DNA of 14,361 bases from Thermoplasmatota archaeon. Lineage in GTDB: Archaea > Thermoplasmatota > Thermoplasmata > Thermoplasmatales > Thermoplasmataceae. Below, piece after piece: positions 6,989-14,126 of this stretch. The position numbers and the translations under genes were made by a program. The notes under the pieces were generated by a model. It was not told the origin of the DNA. It saw nothing but the letters and a program-made list of their open reading frames with translations, and made no database searches. Numbering within the stretch: the stretch's first letter is position 1; each line of letters begins with the position of its first letter. Where the stretch lies: assembly GCA_023379355.1 (NCBI GenBank), contig JAMCUD010000021.1:1-14361 (forward strand). Direction: 5' to 3'.

Positions 6989-7243
6989 ATGCCAAAACAA
7001 CAGTCAAATATTGCCAGACCCATGGATGTACTGCGAGGGTCCATAGACCACAATGTCCTTGTGGATGTTAAGGGGAACAGGGCCTATTCAGGTATCCTTG
7101 AAGGTTACGACATATACATGAACCTTGTGATTAAAAATGCAGGGGAAACCATATATGGTGAAAACAAGGGAAATTATGACAGGATTCTGGTCAGAGGAGA
7201 TAATGTGATATTTATTTCTCCCTCTCGAGGTGACAGTCAATGA
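6989..7243 (+). CDS. Sm-like archaeal protein (LSm/SmAP)
   Basis: This 84-residue RNA-binding protein is expected to form heptameric rings. The Sm1 motif runs from about residue 11 to 49 (MDVLRGSIDHNVLVDVKGN, then YSGILEGYDIYMNLVIKNA). The Sm2 motif is GNYDRILVRGDNVIFISP at about 61-78, with the RG pair that lines the RNA-binding pore. The length is typical for archaeal SmAP1. It is the first gene of an operon with L37e, whose ATG overlaps its stop (ATGA, 4 bases). The Sm-like/L37e pairing is very common in archaea and points to a role in RNA handling tied to ribosome production. Confidence 0.95.
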   Translation: MPKQQSNIARPMDVLRGSIDHNVLVDVKGNRAYSGILEGYDIYMNLVIKNAGETIYGENKGNYDRILVRGDNVIFISPSRGDSQ

Positions 7244-7404
7244 GCAACGGAACATCAGTAATGGGAAAGATGGGAAGCAAGAAGGTACACATAAGGTGCA
7301 GAAGATGTGGCCATCATTCATACCATGTAAGGGAGAAGAGGTGCTCTCACTGTGGATATCCCGCCCCAAAACTCAGATCCTATAGATGGGCTAAAGCCAA
7401 ATGA
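7240..7404 (+). CDS. rpl37e: Large ribosomal subunit protein eL37 (L37e)
   Basis: This 54-residue zinc-binding ribosomal protein has Cys20/Cys23 in HIRCRRCGHHSYHV and Cys35/Cys38 in RCSHCGYPAP. It ends in the basic PKLRSYRWAKAK tail typical of L37e. GAGGTGA lies 6 bases before the ATG, inside the Sm-like gene, and the ATG overlaps that gene's stop (ATGA). The last 53 bases are shared, in another frame, with the start of purF, and the codons for Lys-Arg-Cys in its second zinc half-site also carry the purF ribosome-binding site. The protein is full length despite this overlap. Confidence 0.95.
   Translation: MSNGTSVMGKMGSKKVHIRCRRCGHHSYHVREKRCSHCGYPAPKLRSYRWAKAK
7338..7343 (+). promoter_or_regulatory. 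Ribosome-binding site for purF inside L37e
   Basis: GAGGTG ends 8 bases before the GTG start of purF at 7352 and lies within the L37e codons for Lys-Arg-Cys. It supports the unusual GTG start and the long overlap. Confidence 0.6.
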
Positions 7405-8797
7405 TCACTGCGCTGTTGTCGGTTTCATAGGCAAGACAACTGCTTATCCGTATCTTGTGGCATCACTCCGTACGCTTCAGCACAGGGGGCAGGAGAGTGC
7501 GGGCATTGCAACGTTTCATGACAGCATAATCAGCGTCAAGAAAGGCATGGGACTTGTCCATGAGGTTTTTACTGACAGAGATATGGAGACAGGATCAATA
7601 CTCAATGGACAGGTTGGCATAGGGCATACACGCTATTCCACCTCCGGATCAAAGGGATTGGAGAATATAGGCCCTTTCCTTGTTTCAAATTCATATGGAT
7701 ATATTGCAATTTCCCACAATGGCGAGATCACAAACGCAAGCCAGTTGAGAGAACAGCTGAAGCTCAAAGGCGTTCCATTTCTAAGCAGTTCTGATACCGA
7801 AGTTATGCTCATGGAAATTTCCACAGAGATTAACAGCCATGGAATCATAAGTGGTTTCAGGAACTCTGTGAACAAACTCAGGGGAGCGTATTCATGTGCA
7901 ATAATGGTTGGAGACAGACTCTTCGCTCTCCGTGATCCAATGGGTTTCAGGCCACTGGTTATCGGGTACGCTGATGAAAGCTACATTGTAGCTTCTGAAA
8001 GCTGTGTAATGGACATACTCAATGGCGAGAAGATAAGGGATGTCAAACCGGGAGAACTGGTAGAATTAACTCCTGATGGACCCAAAAGCATATTTGTCAT
8101 GCCCGCGGCACATACGTCACACTGCATGTTCGAATACGTTTACTTTGCAAGACCTGACAGCGTCATAGATAATGTGGAGGTGTTCCAGACCAGAATCAGC
8201 TTGGGAAGAACACTTGCAAAAGAATACCCTGCCCAGGCAGATGTGGTGATACCTGTTCCGGATTCAGGCAGGGCACAGGCCCTGGGATATTCCCTGGAAT
8301 CAGGAATAAGGTACAGTGAAGGTCTAATTAAGAACAGGTTCTCCGAGAGGACTTTCATAATGCCAAACCAGAAATCCCGGCTTTCAGCCCTGAAACTTAA
8401 ACTGAATCCCATAAAATCCGAGGTAGATGGAAAGAGAGTGGTACTTGTTGACGACAGTATCGTCAGGGGAAATACAATGAAACATATTATTGCAATTCTC
8501 AGGAAAGCTGGAGCCAGAGAAGTACATGTGAGAATAGGGTCACCACGTATCATAGCGCCATGCTACTTCGGTGTGGACATGAAGACCAAGGACCAGTTCA
8601 TAGCCTCCGGTAAGACAATAGAGGAGATTGGTGACGAGATTGGAGCGGACAGCATAGGATATACCTCCATTGACGGTCTTGTCAGGAGCATAACCATGGA
8701 AAAGAGATCACTCTGTATTTCATGCCTGACTGGGGAATATCCAATTCCTGTGGAAGGTGGAAAGTATTCAGGGCAGCAGGAGCTGGAAAGCTTCTGA
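7352..8797 (+). CDS. purF: Amidophosphoribosyltransferase (glutamine PRPP amidotransferase)
   Basis: PurF makes phosphoribosylamine from PRPP and glutamine, the first committed step of purine synthesis. The 481-residue protein has an Ntn-type glutaminase domain with nucleophile Cys20 (DHCAVVGF), GHTRYSTSG at 91-99 and SHNGEIT at 121-127. The PRPP loop VVLVDDSIVRG is at 363-373. Cys258, Cys404, Cys455 and Cys458 match the four iron-sulfur ligands of the Bacillus-type enzyme, so an oxygen-sensitive [4Fe-4S] form is predicted. Cys20 must become N-terminal by removal of a 19-residue propeptide. The only in-frame start is the GTG at 7352, with GAGGTG 8 bases before it; this overlaps L37e by 53 bases. 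Its stop abuts that of nop5 on the other strand. Confidence 0.95.
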   Translation: MDIPPQNSDPIDGLKPNDHCAVVGFIGKTTAYPYLVASLRTLQHRGQESAGIATFHDSIISVKKGMGLVHEVFTDRDMETGSILNGQVGIGHTRYSTSGSKGLENIGPFLVSNSYGYIAISHNGEITNASQLREQLKLKGVPFLSSSDTEVMLMEISTEINSHGIISGFRNSVNKLRGAYSCAIMVGDRLFALRDPMGFRPLVIGYADESYIVASESCVMDILNGEKIRDVKPGELVELTPDGPKSIFVMPAAHTSHCMFEYVYFARPDSVIDNVEVFQTRISLGRTLAKEYPAQADVVIPVPDSGRAQALGYSLESGIRYSEGLIKNRFSERTFIMPNQKSRLSALKLKLNPIKSEVDGKRVVLVDDSIVRGNTMKHIIAILRKAGAREVHVRIGSPRIIAPCYFGVDMKTKDQFIASGKTIEEIGDEIGADSIGYTSIDGLVRSITMEKRSLCISCLTGEYPIPVEGGKYSGQQELESF

Positions 8798-9643
8798 TCA
8801 CCTTGATTTTGCTTCCTGTATCCTTTTAGTTATAAGATTTTTCATGGTTTCAGTATCTATTCTGGTGCCGTAGAAGTCTGCCCTGACTGCTATGGCAAGC
8901 TTGTTTGCAACAATCCTGGCTATTTTCCCCCTTTTTGAGGGGGGAAGGGACGATATTCCCGGAAACTTGAAAAGAAACCCATGCTTTGGTGATGGTGTCC
9001 CTGATCTCATATGCTTGAAAAATGCCTTCTCTGCACCAAGGACCTGAAAAGTGCTGGCCGGAAACTTCACCATATTTCTCAAACCACCTGACCTCCAGAT
9101 CAGTTCCAAAGCCAGGGGTACCCCTATGAGGTCTGCAGTGTTGGGCATTATTTTTACTGCCATTTCACTTGTAAACTGGAAAAGATCTGTTCTGAATGAA
9201 CACATGGAAACCCCTATTGAGGCGGATTTTGCAACCATTGAAATTGATGGGTTCGTATCAGAAACTCCTGCCATGGACCGGAAATAAAGGCATGGATCAT
9301 CCTGGTGGTATTCCACCCCTGTGAGTATTCCCAATGAATCTACCTTCTCCAGGTACAGGTTGATAATCTCCGTAATTTCCTCATAGAGAGAATAAAATTT
9401 TATGAGAAGCCTATCCTCAGTGAATTCATCTTTTATTCTTTTTTTTCCGTACTCCGTAAGGAGGTCGTGCAGGGAAGGTTCGCTTTTCTCCCTTATCATT
9501 TCTGTTTCTGGAATCTCTCCCCTTCTCAGGGCGTCGAAAATCTCTGTGAAATTTGTCCTGAGGTCTCTGTATACCCATATCTCTTTTCCGTTCCTTATCT
9601 CTCCGTACCATTTTCTTGTTGTTTTCTCTGAATCTGCCGTCAT
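8798..9643 (-). CDS. nop5: C/D box RNP core protein Nop5 (Nop56/58 family), short form
   Basis: Nop5 scaffolds the archaeal C/D guide RNP, linking L7Ae-bound RNA to the methyltransferase fibrillarin. From the ATG at 9643 the protein has 281 residues. The C-terminal Nop domain (about 165-261) is unmistakable: PLALELIWRSGGL, KFPASTFQVLGAEKAFFKH, PKHG and SKRGKIARIVANKLAIAVR. A reduced NOSIC-like helical part (about 57-110) includes IKDEFTEDRLLIKF. Only about 55 residues precede it, and the long coiled-coil arm seen in larger family members is mostly absent. A TTG at 9655 could add four residues. The first 218 bases overlap the end of cbf5 in another frame. No fibrillarin gene is adjacent. It is the last gene of the secY-cbf5 operon and ends exactly against purF. 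Confidence 0.88.
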   Translation of the reverse strand: MTADSEKTTRKWYGEIRNGKEIWVYRDLRTNFTEIFDALRRGEIPETEMIREKSEPSLHDLLTEYGKKRIKDEFTEDRLLIKFYSLYEEITEIINLYLEKVDSLGILTGVEYHQDDPCLYFRSMAGVSDTNPSISMVAKSASIGVSMCSFRTDLFQFTSEMAVKIMPNTADLIGVPLALELIWRSGGLRNMVKFPASTFQVLGAEKAFFKHMRSGTPSPKHGFLFKFPGISSLPPSKRGKIARIVANKLAIAVRADFYGTRIDTETMKNLITKRIQEAKSR

Positions 9644-10619
9644 CTGACCTATCAACCCTCTTCCTACTCTGTTCCGGTTTGGTTATTTTCCTTACTTCCC
9701 TTGTGGGTTTCTCCTCAGAACCTGAGATGAAATTTACCCTTTTCGGATTTGGATCAAGCAATACCCTGTCGAAATCCACAACCTTTGTATCCGTGATCTG
9801 GGAGTATGATACAAGCATTTTTCCACTGGCCAGTATCTCATTTGTTTCAGATATTGCAACAACCCTATCTCCCCTCAGTGGCGTTCCGATTATTGCCTTG
9901 ATGCCACCTGGAAAAAGATCCGAACCGTGTGCAATATTCTGCATTGCCGATGTTTTAACCACTATCTTTCCGTAATCCCTGAAGAGGTATTCCATTGGAA
10001 ATACCATTTTCCTCAGTGCACTGCTGTCACCATCTTCTGCAAGCTTCATTGCGTCACTGAGATCCTGAAGCGTTACAGCATCCTTCTCAGTAAATATTCC
10101 GCTTACGGTCCTGCGGAGGTCCATTAACTGTGCCCCCGTGCCCAGGACATACCCCATATCTGTGCAGAGGGTCCTGACATAGGTTCCGGATTCCGATCTT
10201 ACCCTGAAAAGTATATCCCTTCCCTTCTTCTCCATGATCTCCAGACCATATATCCATCTTGTGCGGAGGTTCCTTGAAACTGCAGATCTAACTGGAGGTA
10301 TCTGATATATTTCGCCTGTGAATTCCTCCATTACCTCTCTTACTTTTTCCTCACTTACATCCTCGTGGGTGAACATAACACCAACATATTCCTTTGGCAT
10401 TTCATGAGCAATCTCAACGAGCTTAACTGCCCTCCCCAGCGCCATTACAAGAACCCCTGTGGCAGAAGGATCCAGTGTACCCACGTGGGCTACTTTTTCT
10501 ATGCCCATAATGGACCTGACCCAGTAATCAATCTGGTGACTTGTGGGTCCCTTTGGTTTATCAATGATTACAAAGCCATCAAAAAAGTCAGCAGAAGTCT
10601 TTTCCCTTGATCGATTCAT
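9426..10619 (-). CDS. cbf5: H/ACA RNP pseudouridine synthase Cbf5/TruB with basic C-terminal tail
   Basis: Cbf5 is the catalytic subunit of archaeal H/ACA guide RNPs and can also act on tRNA U55. The TruB-type catalytic domain has GPTSHQ (25-30) and the catalytic Asp50 in HVGTLDPSATGVL. YVRTLCTDMG (147-156) is also typical. A PUA domain spans about 216-290. Archaeal members usually end soon after; here 397 residues include an extra ~100-residue tail rich in Arg, Lys, Asp and Asn (VRRDKERKR, KGRDSRNRNDKGEK, RKKKNKR). Most of that tail is read from the start of nop5 in another frame. It includes several CGG, CGA and CGC codons, suggesting the nop5 frame came first. GGTGA lies 9 bases before the ATG, and it overlaps cmk by 32 bases. 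Confidence 0.93.
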   Translation of the reverse strand: MNRSREKTSADFFDGFVIIDKPKGPTSHQIDYWVRSIMGIEKVAHVGTLDPSATGVLVMALGRAVKLVEIAHEMPKEYVGVMFTHEDVSEEKVREVMEEFTGEIYQIPPVRSAVSRNLRTRWIYGLEIMEKKGRDILFRVRSESGTYVRTLCTDMGYVLGTGAQLMDLRRTVSGIFTEKDAVTLQDLSDAMKLAEDGDSSALRKMVFPMEYLFRDYGKIVVKTSAMQNIAHGSDLFPGGIKAIIGTPLRGDRVVAISETNEILASGKMLVSYSQITDTKVVDFDRVLLDPNPKRVNFISGSEEKPTREVRKITKPEQSRKRVDRSDDGRFRENNKKMVRRDKERKRDMGIQRPQDKFHRDFRRPEKGRDSRNRNDKGEKRTFPARPPYGVRKKKNKR

Positions 10620-11121
10620 AAATTTTATTCACCACTTCTTCCACCGAAAGAGTATCGGTGTCAATTACAAGATCGTAAATGCCTGTTAGGCTATAATCTA
10701 TTCCATAAAATTTCCTGTATCTGAGATATTCAGATTCTTCTCTTACTTTCACCATCTCGCCGGTCTCATTATCCTGATCCCTGTAACTGACTCTCTGTAC
10801 CCTCGTGTTGAATGAAGCATTCAGGAAAATTTTGAAGGCTTCCAGATTATTTCTTACGCATAGCCATCCGGCAAGTCTGGATTCCAGAACGATATTATCA
10901 TTATCCCTGAGAAATTCAAGTATCATCCTATCCTGTTTTTCATCGATTTCCGGCCGGGTTTCAGCATACCTGTTGAATTCTTCAATACTCATACCGTGAT
11001 CCTTCGCAAGAGATCTGAAAAAGACGCCACCAGAGATAAATTTATAGGAAAGGCGAGACGCAAGTTGTCTGCCCACCGTGGATTTTCCGCTCCCAATGGG
11101 ACCGCTAATTGTTACCCGCAT
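10588..11121 (-). CDS. cmk: Archaeal-type cytidylate kinase
   Basis: This 177-residue kinase transfers phosphate from ATP to CMP/dCMP for the pyrimidine pool. The N-terminal P-loop is GPIGSGKST (7-15), followed by FISGGVFFRSLAKDHGMS, which is typical of the short archaeal Cmk (cytidylate kinase 2) family. The substrate-binding middle carries ESRLAGWL (80-87), and an Arg-rich lid (RVQRVSYRD) follows. It lacks the large CMP-binding insert of the bacterial enzymes, as expected. It overlaps the DUF106 gene by 17 bases and cbf5 by 32. Only a weak ribosome-binding site is visible, so it depends on coupled translation. Its place between DUF106 and cbf5 is a common euryarchaeal arrangement. Confidence 0.93.
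   Translation of the reverse strand: MRVTISGPIGSGKSTVGRQLASRLSYKFISGGVFFRSLAKDHGMSIEEFNRYAETRPEIDEKQDRMILEFLRDNDNIVLESRLAGWLCVRNNLEAFKIFLNASFNTRVQRVSYRDQDNETGEMVKVREESEYLRYRKFYGIDYSLTGIYDLVIDTDTLSVEEVVNKIYESIKGKDFC
10629..10633 (-). promoter_or_regulatory. Ribosome-binding site for cbf5 inside cmk
   Basis: GGTGA lies 9 bases before the cbf5 ATG at 10619 and within the last codons of cmk. It supports translation of cbf5 from within the overlap. Confidence 0.5.
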
Positions 11122-11818
11122 TGTATTCTATCTGTCCTGGATTCTCAGACTGGTACTTCTTCAGCCTGTATGAAAAATCAAAGAACTTTATTATCATACT
11201 GACAAAGTATCCGATCACAAGGCTTGCAATAAATTCAACTTCAATCCATGCAGGGAATACCCAGAGATGTGAGGTAGCAATGTTCACATTAAACGACCAT
11301 GGAACCGAGATCATCTGGTATGGAAGGGCGCTTATGAAATAGAACAGCCAGATAACAATAAGAAATGTGAATATACTGAGAACCATGAGAGGCTTCATCT
11401 GGTTCATCTGAACCATATTCTGCTCCATCATCATGCTCGACTGCATCTTGCTCAGTTTCTGGATCTTATCTTTCTGACCGCTCCTGTAAGCCTCCCTCAT
11501 TACCTTCTGGAAAGCCCTCATTCTCAACTGAGCCTTTCCCATCCTTATCCAGTCAGTAAAGAAGTACCTCGGAATTGATGTTATAAGACCTATAATAATT
11601 CCACTGATGAGAATACTGATCAGGGGATAAGCGTAATGGAATCCAAAAACAGGCATAAATACATCATTAAGGGCACCACCTATTACCCCCCTCAGTGAAG
11701 GGTTAGCAATAATTATCAGCAGAACAAAACTCATGAGCATGGGAAGCATCTGGTAGCCCATCATCTTCTTCATCTGGTCTGCCTGCTGTTTTTGCGCATC
11801 TGTCCTGCTTTCAACCAA
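11105..11818 (-). CDS. DUF106/EMC3-type membrane insertase (Oxa1 superfamily)
   Basis: This 237-residue integral membrane protein belongs to the archaeal DUF106 family, related to Oxa1/YidC, Get1 and EMC3. These proteins help insert membrane proteins independently of, or alongside, SecY. Hydrophobic segments lie at about 24-38, 63-85, 143-163 and 196-214. Between the second and third is a basic, Met-rich cytoplasmic coiled-coil region (MQSSMMMEQNMVQMNQM) that may bind signal sequences or ribosomes, as suggested for the family. The start appears to be a TTG at 11818, with GGGGAGG about 14 bases upstream, which is rather far; an ATG at codon 16 is an alternative. It overlaps adkA by 8 bases and cmk by 17. 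Its nearness to secY fits a shared role in membrane insertion. Confidence 0.88.
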   Translation of the reverse strand: MVESRTDAQKQQADQMKKMMGYQMLPMLMSFVLLIIIANPSLRGVIGGALNDVFMPVFGFHYAYPLISILISGIIIGLITSIPRYFFTDWIRMGKAQLRMRAFQKVMREAYRSGQKDKIQKLSKMQSSMMMEQNMVQMNQMKPLMVLSIFTFLIVIWLFYFISALPYQMISVPWSFNVNIATSHLWVFPAWIEVEFIASLVIGYFVSMIIKFFDFSYRLKKYQSENPGQIEYNAGNN

Positions 11819-12365
11819 CGAACATCAACCTCCCCGTTATTTTCTCGGCTGCCACTTCAGGTTTGCCCTCCACATTTGTGATGTAGTTTACTGTGGCTCC
11901 CGTATATACAGAATATGCAGCCGCATAATATCTGTTTATCTCCTGATGCTCTCTTATTTCATTAACCTTGTCCTCGTCCCTCGCCCTTGTTCCGTCAAGC
12001 TCTCTTCTCTTCTTTATTGTTTCAGGATCGGCTTCCAGAACGAAATATGAGGAGACTTTCAGTTCTCTGAGAACCCATTCAGGAAGTCCTGGAAGATACC
12101 CTCTCGGTGACTTTATTGACATATGCGTATCAATGATCACGTCGTCCATGTGACCTATTGCTGAAGATGCTTTCTTCTGAAGATTGATCTGTGTATCAAT
12201 GTTCAGTTTCCTCAGTTCATCCCTGTTACTGACCAGCTTTATGTCCCTTGCCATCTCGTACATCAATGTTCCAAAATTGATGATATCATAGTTGGAACGC
12301 TTTTTTACTATTTCAAGGACCGTGGATTTTCCCACTCCGGCCACACCGGATATTACAACCCTCAT
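11811..12365 (-). CDS. adkA: Archaeal-type adenylate kinase
   Basis: This 184-residue kinase interconverts AMP, ADP and ATP in the cytoplasm. It has the archaeal AdkA form rather than the bacterial one. The P-loop is GVAGVGKST (7-15), then YDIINFGTLMYEMA for AMP binding and IIDTHMSIKSPRGYLPGLPE at about 77-96. A basic segment KKRRELDGTRAR (118-129) completes the active site. The ATG directly follows the secY stop with no gap, and GGTGG lies just before it within secY. secY-adk linkage is ancient and found in bacteria and archaea alike. It overlaps the DUF106 gene by 8 bases. Confidence 0.95.
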   Translation of the reverse strand: MRVVISGVAGVGKSTVLEIVKKRSNYDIINFGTLMYEMARDIKLVSNRDELRKLNIDTQINLQKKASSAIGHMDDVIIDTHMSIKSPRGYLPGLPEWVLRELKVSSYFVLEADPETIKKRRELDGTRARDEDKVNEIREHQEINRYYAAAYSVYTGATVNYITNVEGKPEVAAEKITGRLMFVG

Positions 12366-14126
12366 CTATCCACCAACGAAGAACTGCCTTATGACTGGGT
12401 GCATTTCCATCAGCTGTTCCCTTCCCATGGCCTCGTAGAACTGGATCACTATACCTACAGCCAGGAGAAGACCTGTACCGCTGGTGTTACCCACCGTACC
12501 TATGAGATCAGCTCCAGCCGCCAGAAGCCCCACCGCCAGTCCGCTAAACACCGTTATTGCCGGAATGTATTTTTTCAGTACCCGTTCCATGACCTTGGGA
12601 TCCCTCCTGAATCCTGGAATCTGCATACCACTTGACCGTATCTGTTTTGCAACAGAGGCGGGACCCATATTGGTTGTTTCAATCCAGAATTTGGCGAACA
12701 TTATACTTGCTATTGCCATGAATCCAACGAACGCTATTATGTGGATAAGTTCCTGGAATGAAGAATGACCCAGAAGAATGTTCTGGTATATGCTTGGCTG
12801 GAAGAGAGGGAAGAACCAGTCCGATAATCCGCTAGGCGTGAACAGATAAAATGCCAAGCCTCCGGTTGGCGTTGTGCTTGAAATACCTAAAGTCGATATC
12901 TGTGCAGCTGTAGGATAAGCCCCTAAAAGGGCATCATGCCCCAGTATTGGAACATGACTCAGAACAGGGCTACTCCAGAACAATAATGTCCACATTGATA
13001 TGTTTGCCAGAAGTGCAGTTGCCAGTATAACCGGTATATTTGAAGCATATAACAGTTGAAGTGGATAACGCCCTCTAGCTCCCCGCACCCGTTCGTGCGA
13101 AATTGGCAGTTCTATCTTGCTGCTCTGGAAATATGCCACTATGAAGAATATGAAAAGGGTACCTATTAGGGCGATTATGGGATTCGGCTGTTGGAATAAT
13201 ATCTGTAGGTATCCCGTACTCAAAAGGTAACCGGAGGTAGCATGCCCCAGTATGAAGAACATTTTTGGAAGTGCACCTGCAGGTGGGTTAATCAGCGAAA
13301 GAGCTGAACCCGCTGTGGATGGAAGCCAGCTGAATGTTCCGGTTACCAGCTGCTGAGATACCCCTGCAGCTATAAACAGTGATATTCCAGAACCTATGCC
13401 GTATTTAGATACAACCTCATCCATGAGAAAAACGAGGTATGAACCAAAGAACAACTGGAGAATGATTATTGTTTCCGAAAGAAACTGCCCGTACCCAGGG
13501 ATCACGGAATTAATGCTTGTCACCAGCCCCGCATCTGGGACAAGGTATCCGAATGCCTGGGGTATGGCCTCCACGAATATCATGACTATGACCAGAAGCT
13601 TCTGAACGCCCTGGTATATGGCCTTATCCTCAGAGTTTGTGAGATCTATATTGAATATCTTCGCCCCAGCGAAGAGCTGCATGACTATACTTGCAGTAAC
13701 TATTGGCCCTATTCCCAGATCCATAAGGGATCCAGATGCACCCGCAAATATTGCCCTGAATGAGGCGAACACATCAACTGTCTGGGTTGTGTTCAGACCA
13801 TATATGTAAATGTTTGTAAGAATGAAATAAAGGATAACAACTGCTGCTGTCCAGATTAATTTCCACTTGAATTCCACATGTCCCTTTGCCTTCTTGACCG
13901 CAGGGAGTTTTGCGGTGAAATTCTCAAGTCCATATAATTTGCTTGGCTTTGGACCCGCGTAACTCATTATGAGGTAACCAATTAGAAACAGGGGGGCCGT
14001 TATGGCCGAAGCTATTAAAAGCTTTATGATCCCCAGATGCCCGAAATACCAGAAGCCCAGTACCACAAGGGCAAATACAGCAATAATGGGAATTGCTGCT
14101 CTCTTATTCCTCTTTATTTCCACCAT
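12366..14126 (-). CDS. secY: Protein translocase subunit SecY with N-terminal extension
   Basis: SecY is the pore of the Sec61/SecYEG channel. The canonical protein begins at about residue 67: KGHVEFKWKLIWTAAVVILY is the usual lateral helix and first membrane segment, and FRAIFAGASGSLMDLGIGPI (123-142) is the plug. The conserved cytoplasmic loops include ELPISHERVRGARGRYPLQL (339-358) and WIETTNMGP (481-489). The end is EMHPVIRQFF. At 586 residues it is longer than the usual 430-490. Two extra hydrophobic segments (about 11-29 and 32-57) precede the core. The external loop between about 385 and 455 is also enlarged. The ATG overlaps L15 by 23 bases with no strong ribosome-binding site. It lies in its usual place between L15 and adk. 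Confidence 0.96.
   Translation of the reverse strand: MVEIKRNKRAAIPIIAVFALVVLGFWYFGHLGIIKLLIASAITAPLFLIGYLIMSYAGPKPSKLYGLENFTAKLPAVKKAKGHVEFKWKLIWTAAVVILYFILTNIYIYGLNTTQTVDVFASFRAIFAGASGSLMDLGIGPIVTASIVMQLFAGAKIFNIDLTNSEDKAIYQGVQKLLVIVMIFVEAIPQAFGYLVPDAGLVTSINSVIPGYGQFLSETIIILQLFFGSYLVFLMDEVVSKYGIGSGISLFIAAGVSQQLVTGTFSWLPSTAGSALSLINPPAGALPKMFFILGHATSGYLLSTGYLQILFQQPNPIIALIGTLFIFFIVAYFQSSKIELPISHERVRGARGRYPLQLLYASNIPVILATALLANISMWTLLFWSSPVLSHVPILGHDALLGAYPTAAQISTLGISSTTPTGGLAFYLFTPSGLSDWFFPLFQPSIYQNILLGHSSFQELIHIIAFVGFMAIASIMFAKFWIETTNMGPASVAKQIRSSGMQIPGFRRDPKVMERVLKKYIPAITVFSGLAVGLLAAGADLIGTVGNTSGTGLLLAVGIVIQFYEAMGREQLMEMHPVIRQFFVGG

Noticed and set aside
8140..8553. A 137-codon minus-strand open frame opposite purF
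   Set aside because: It lies wholly within the PurF catalytic core coding sequence and encodes no recognisable protein; it mirrors purF codon bias.
9426..9700. The cbf5/nop5 overlap as a pseudogene or frameshift break
   Set aside because: Both proteins keep all conserved domains, and the nop5 frame is closed upstream by a TAA, so no missing piece is evident. A sequencing indel is still worth checking and is listed with the finding.
9616..9975. A 119-codon plus-strand open frame opposite cbf5
   Set aside because: It mirrors the PUA domain and tail of cbf5; no start signals or known motif.
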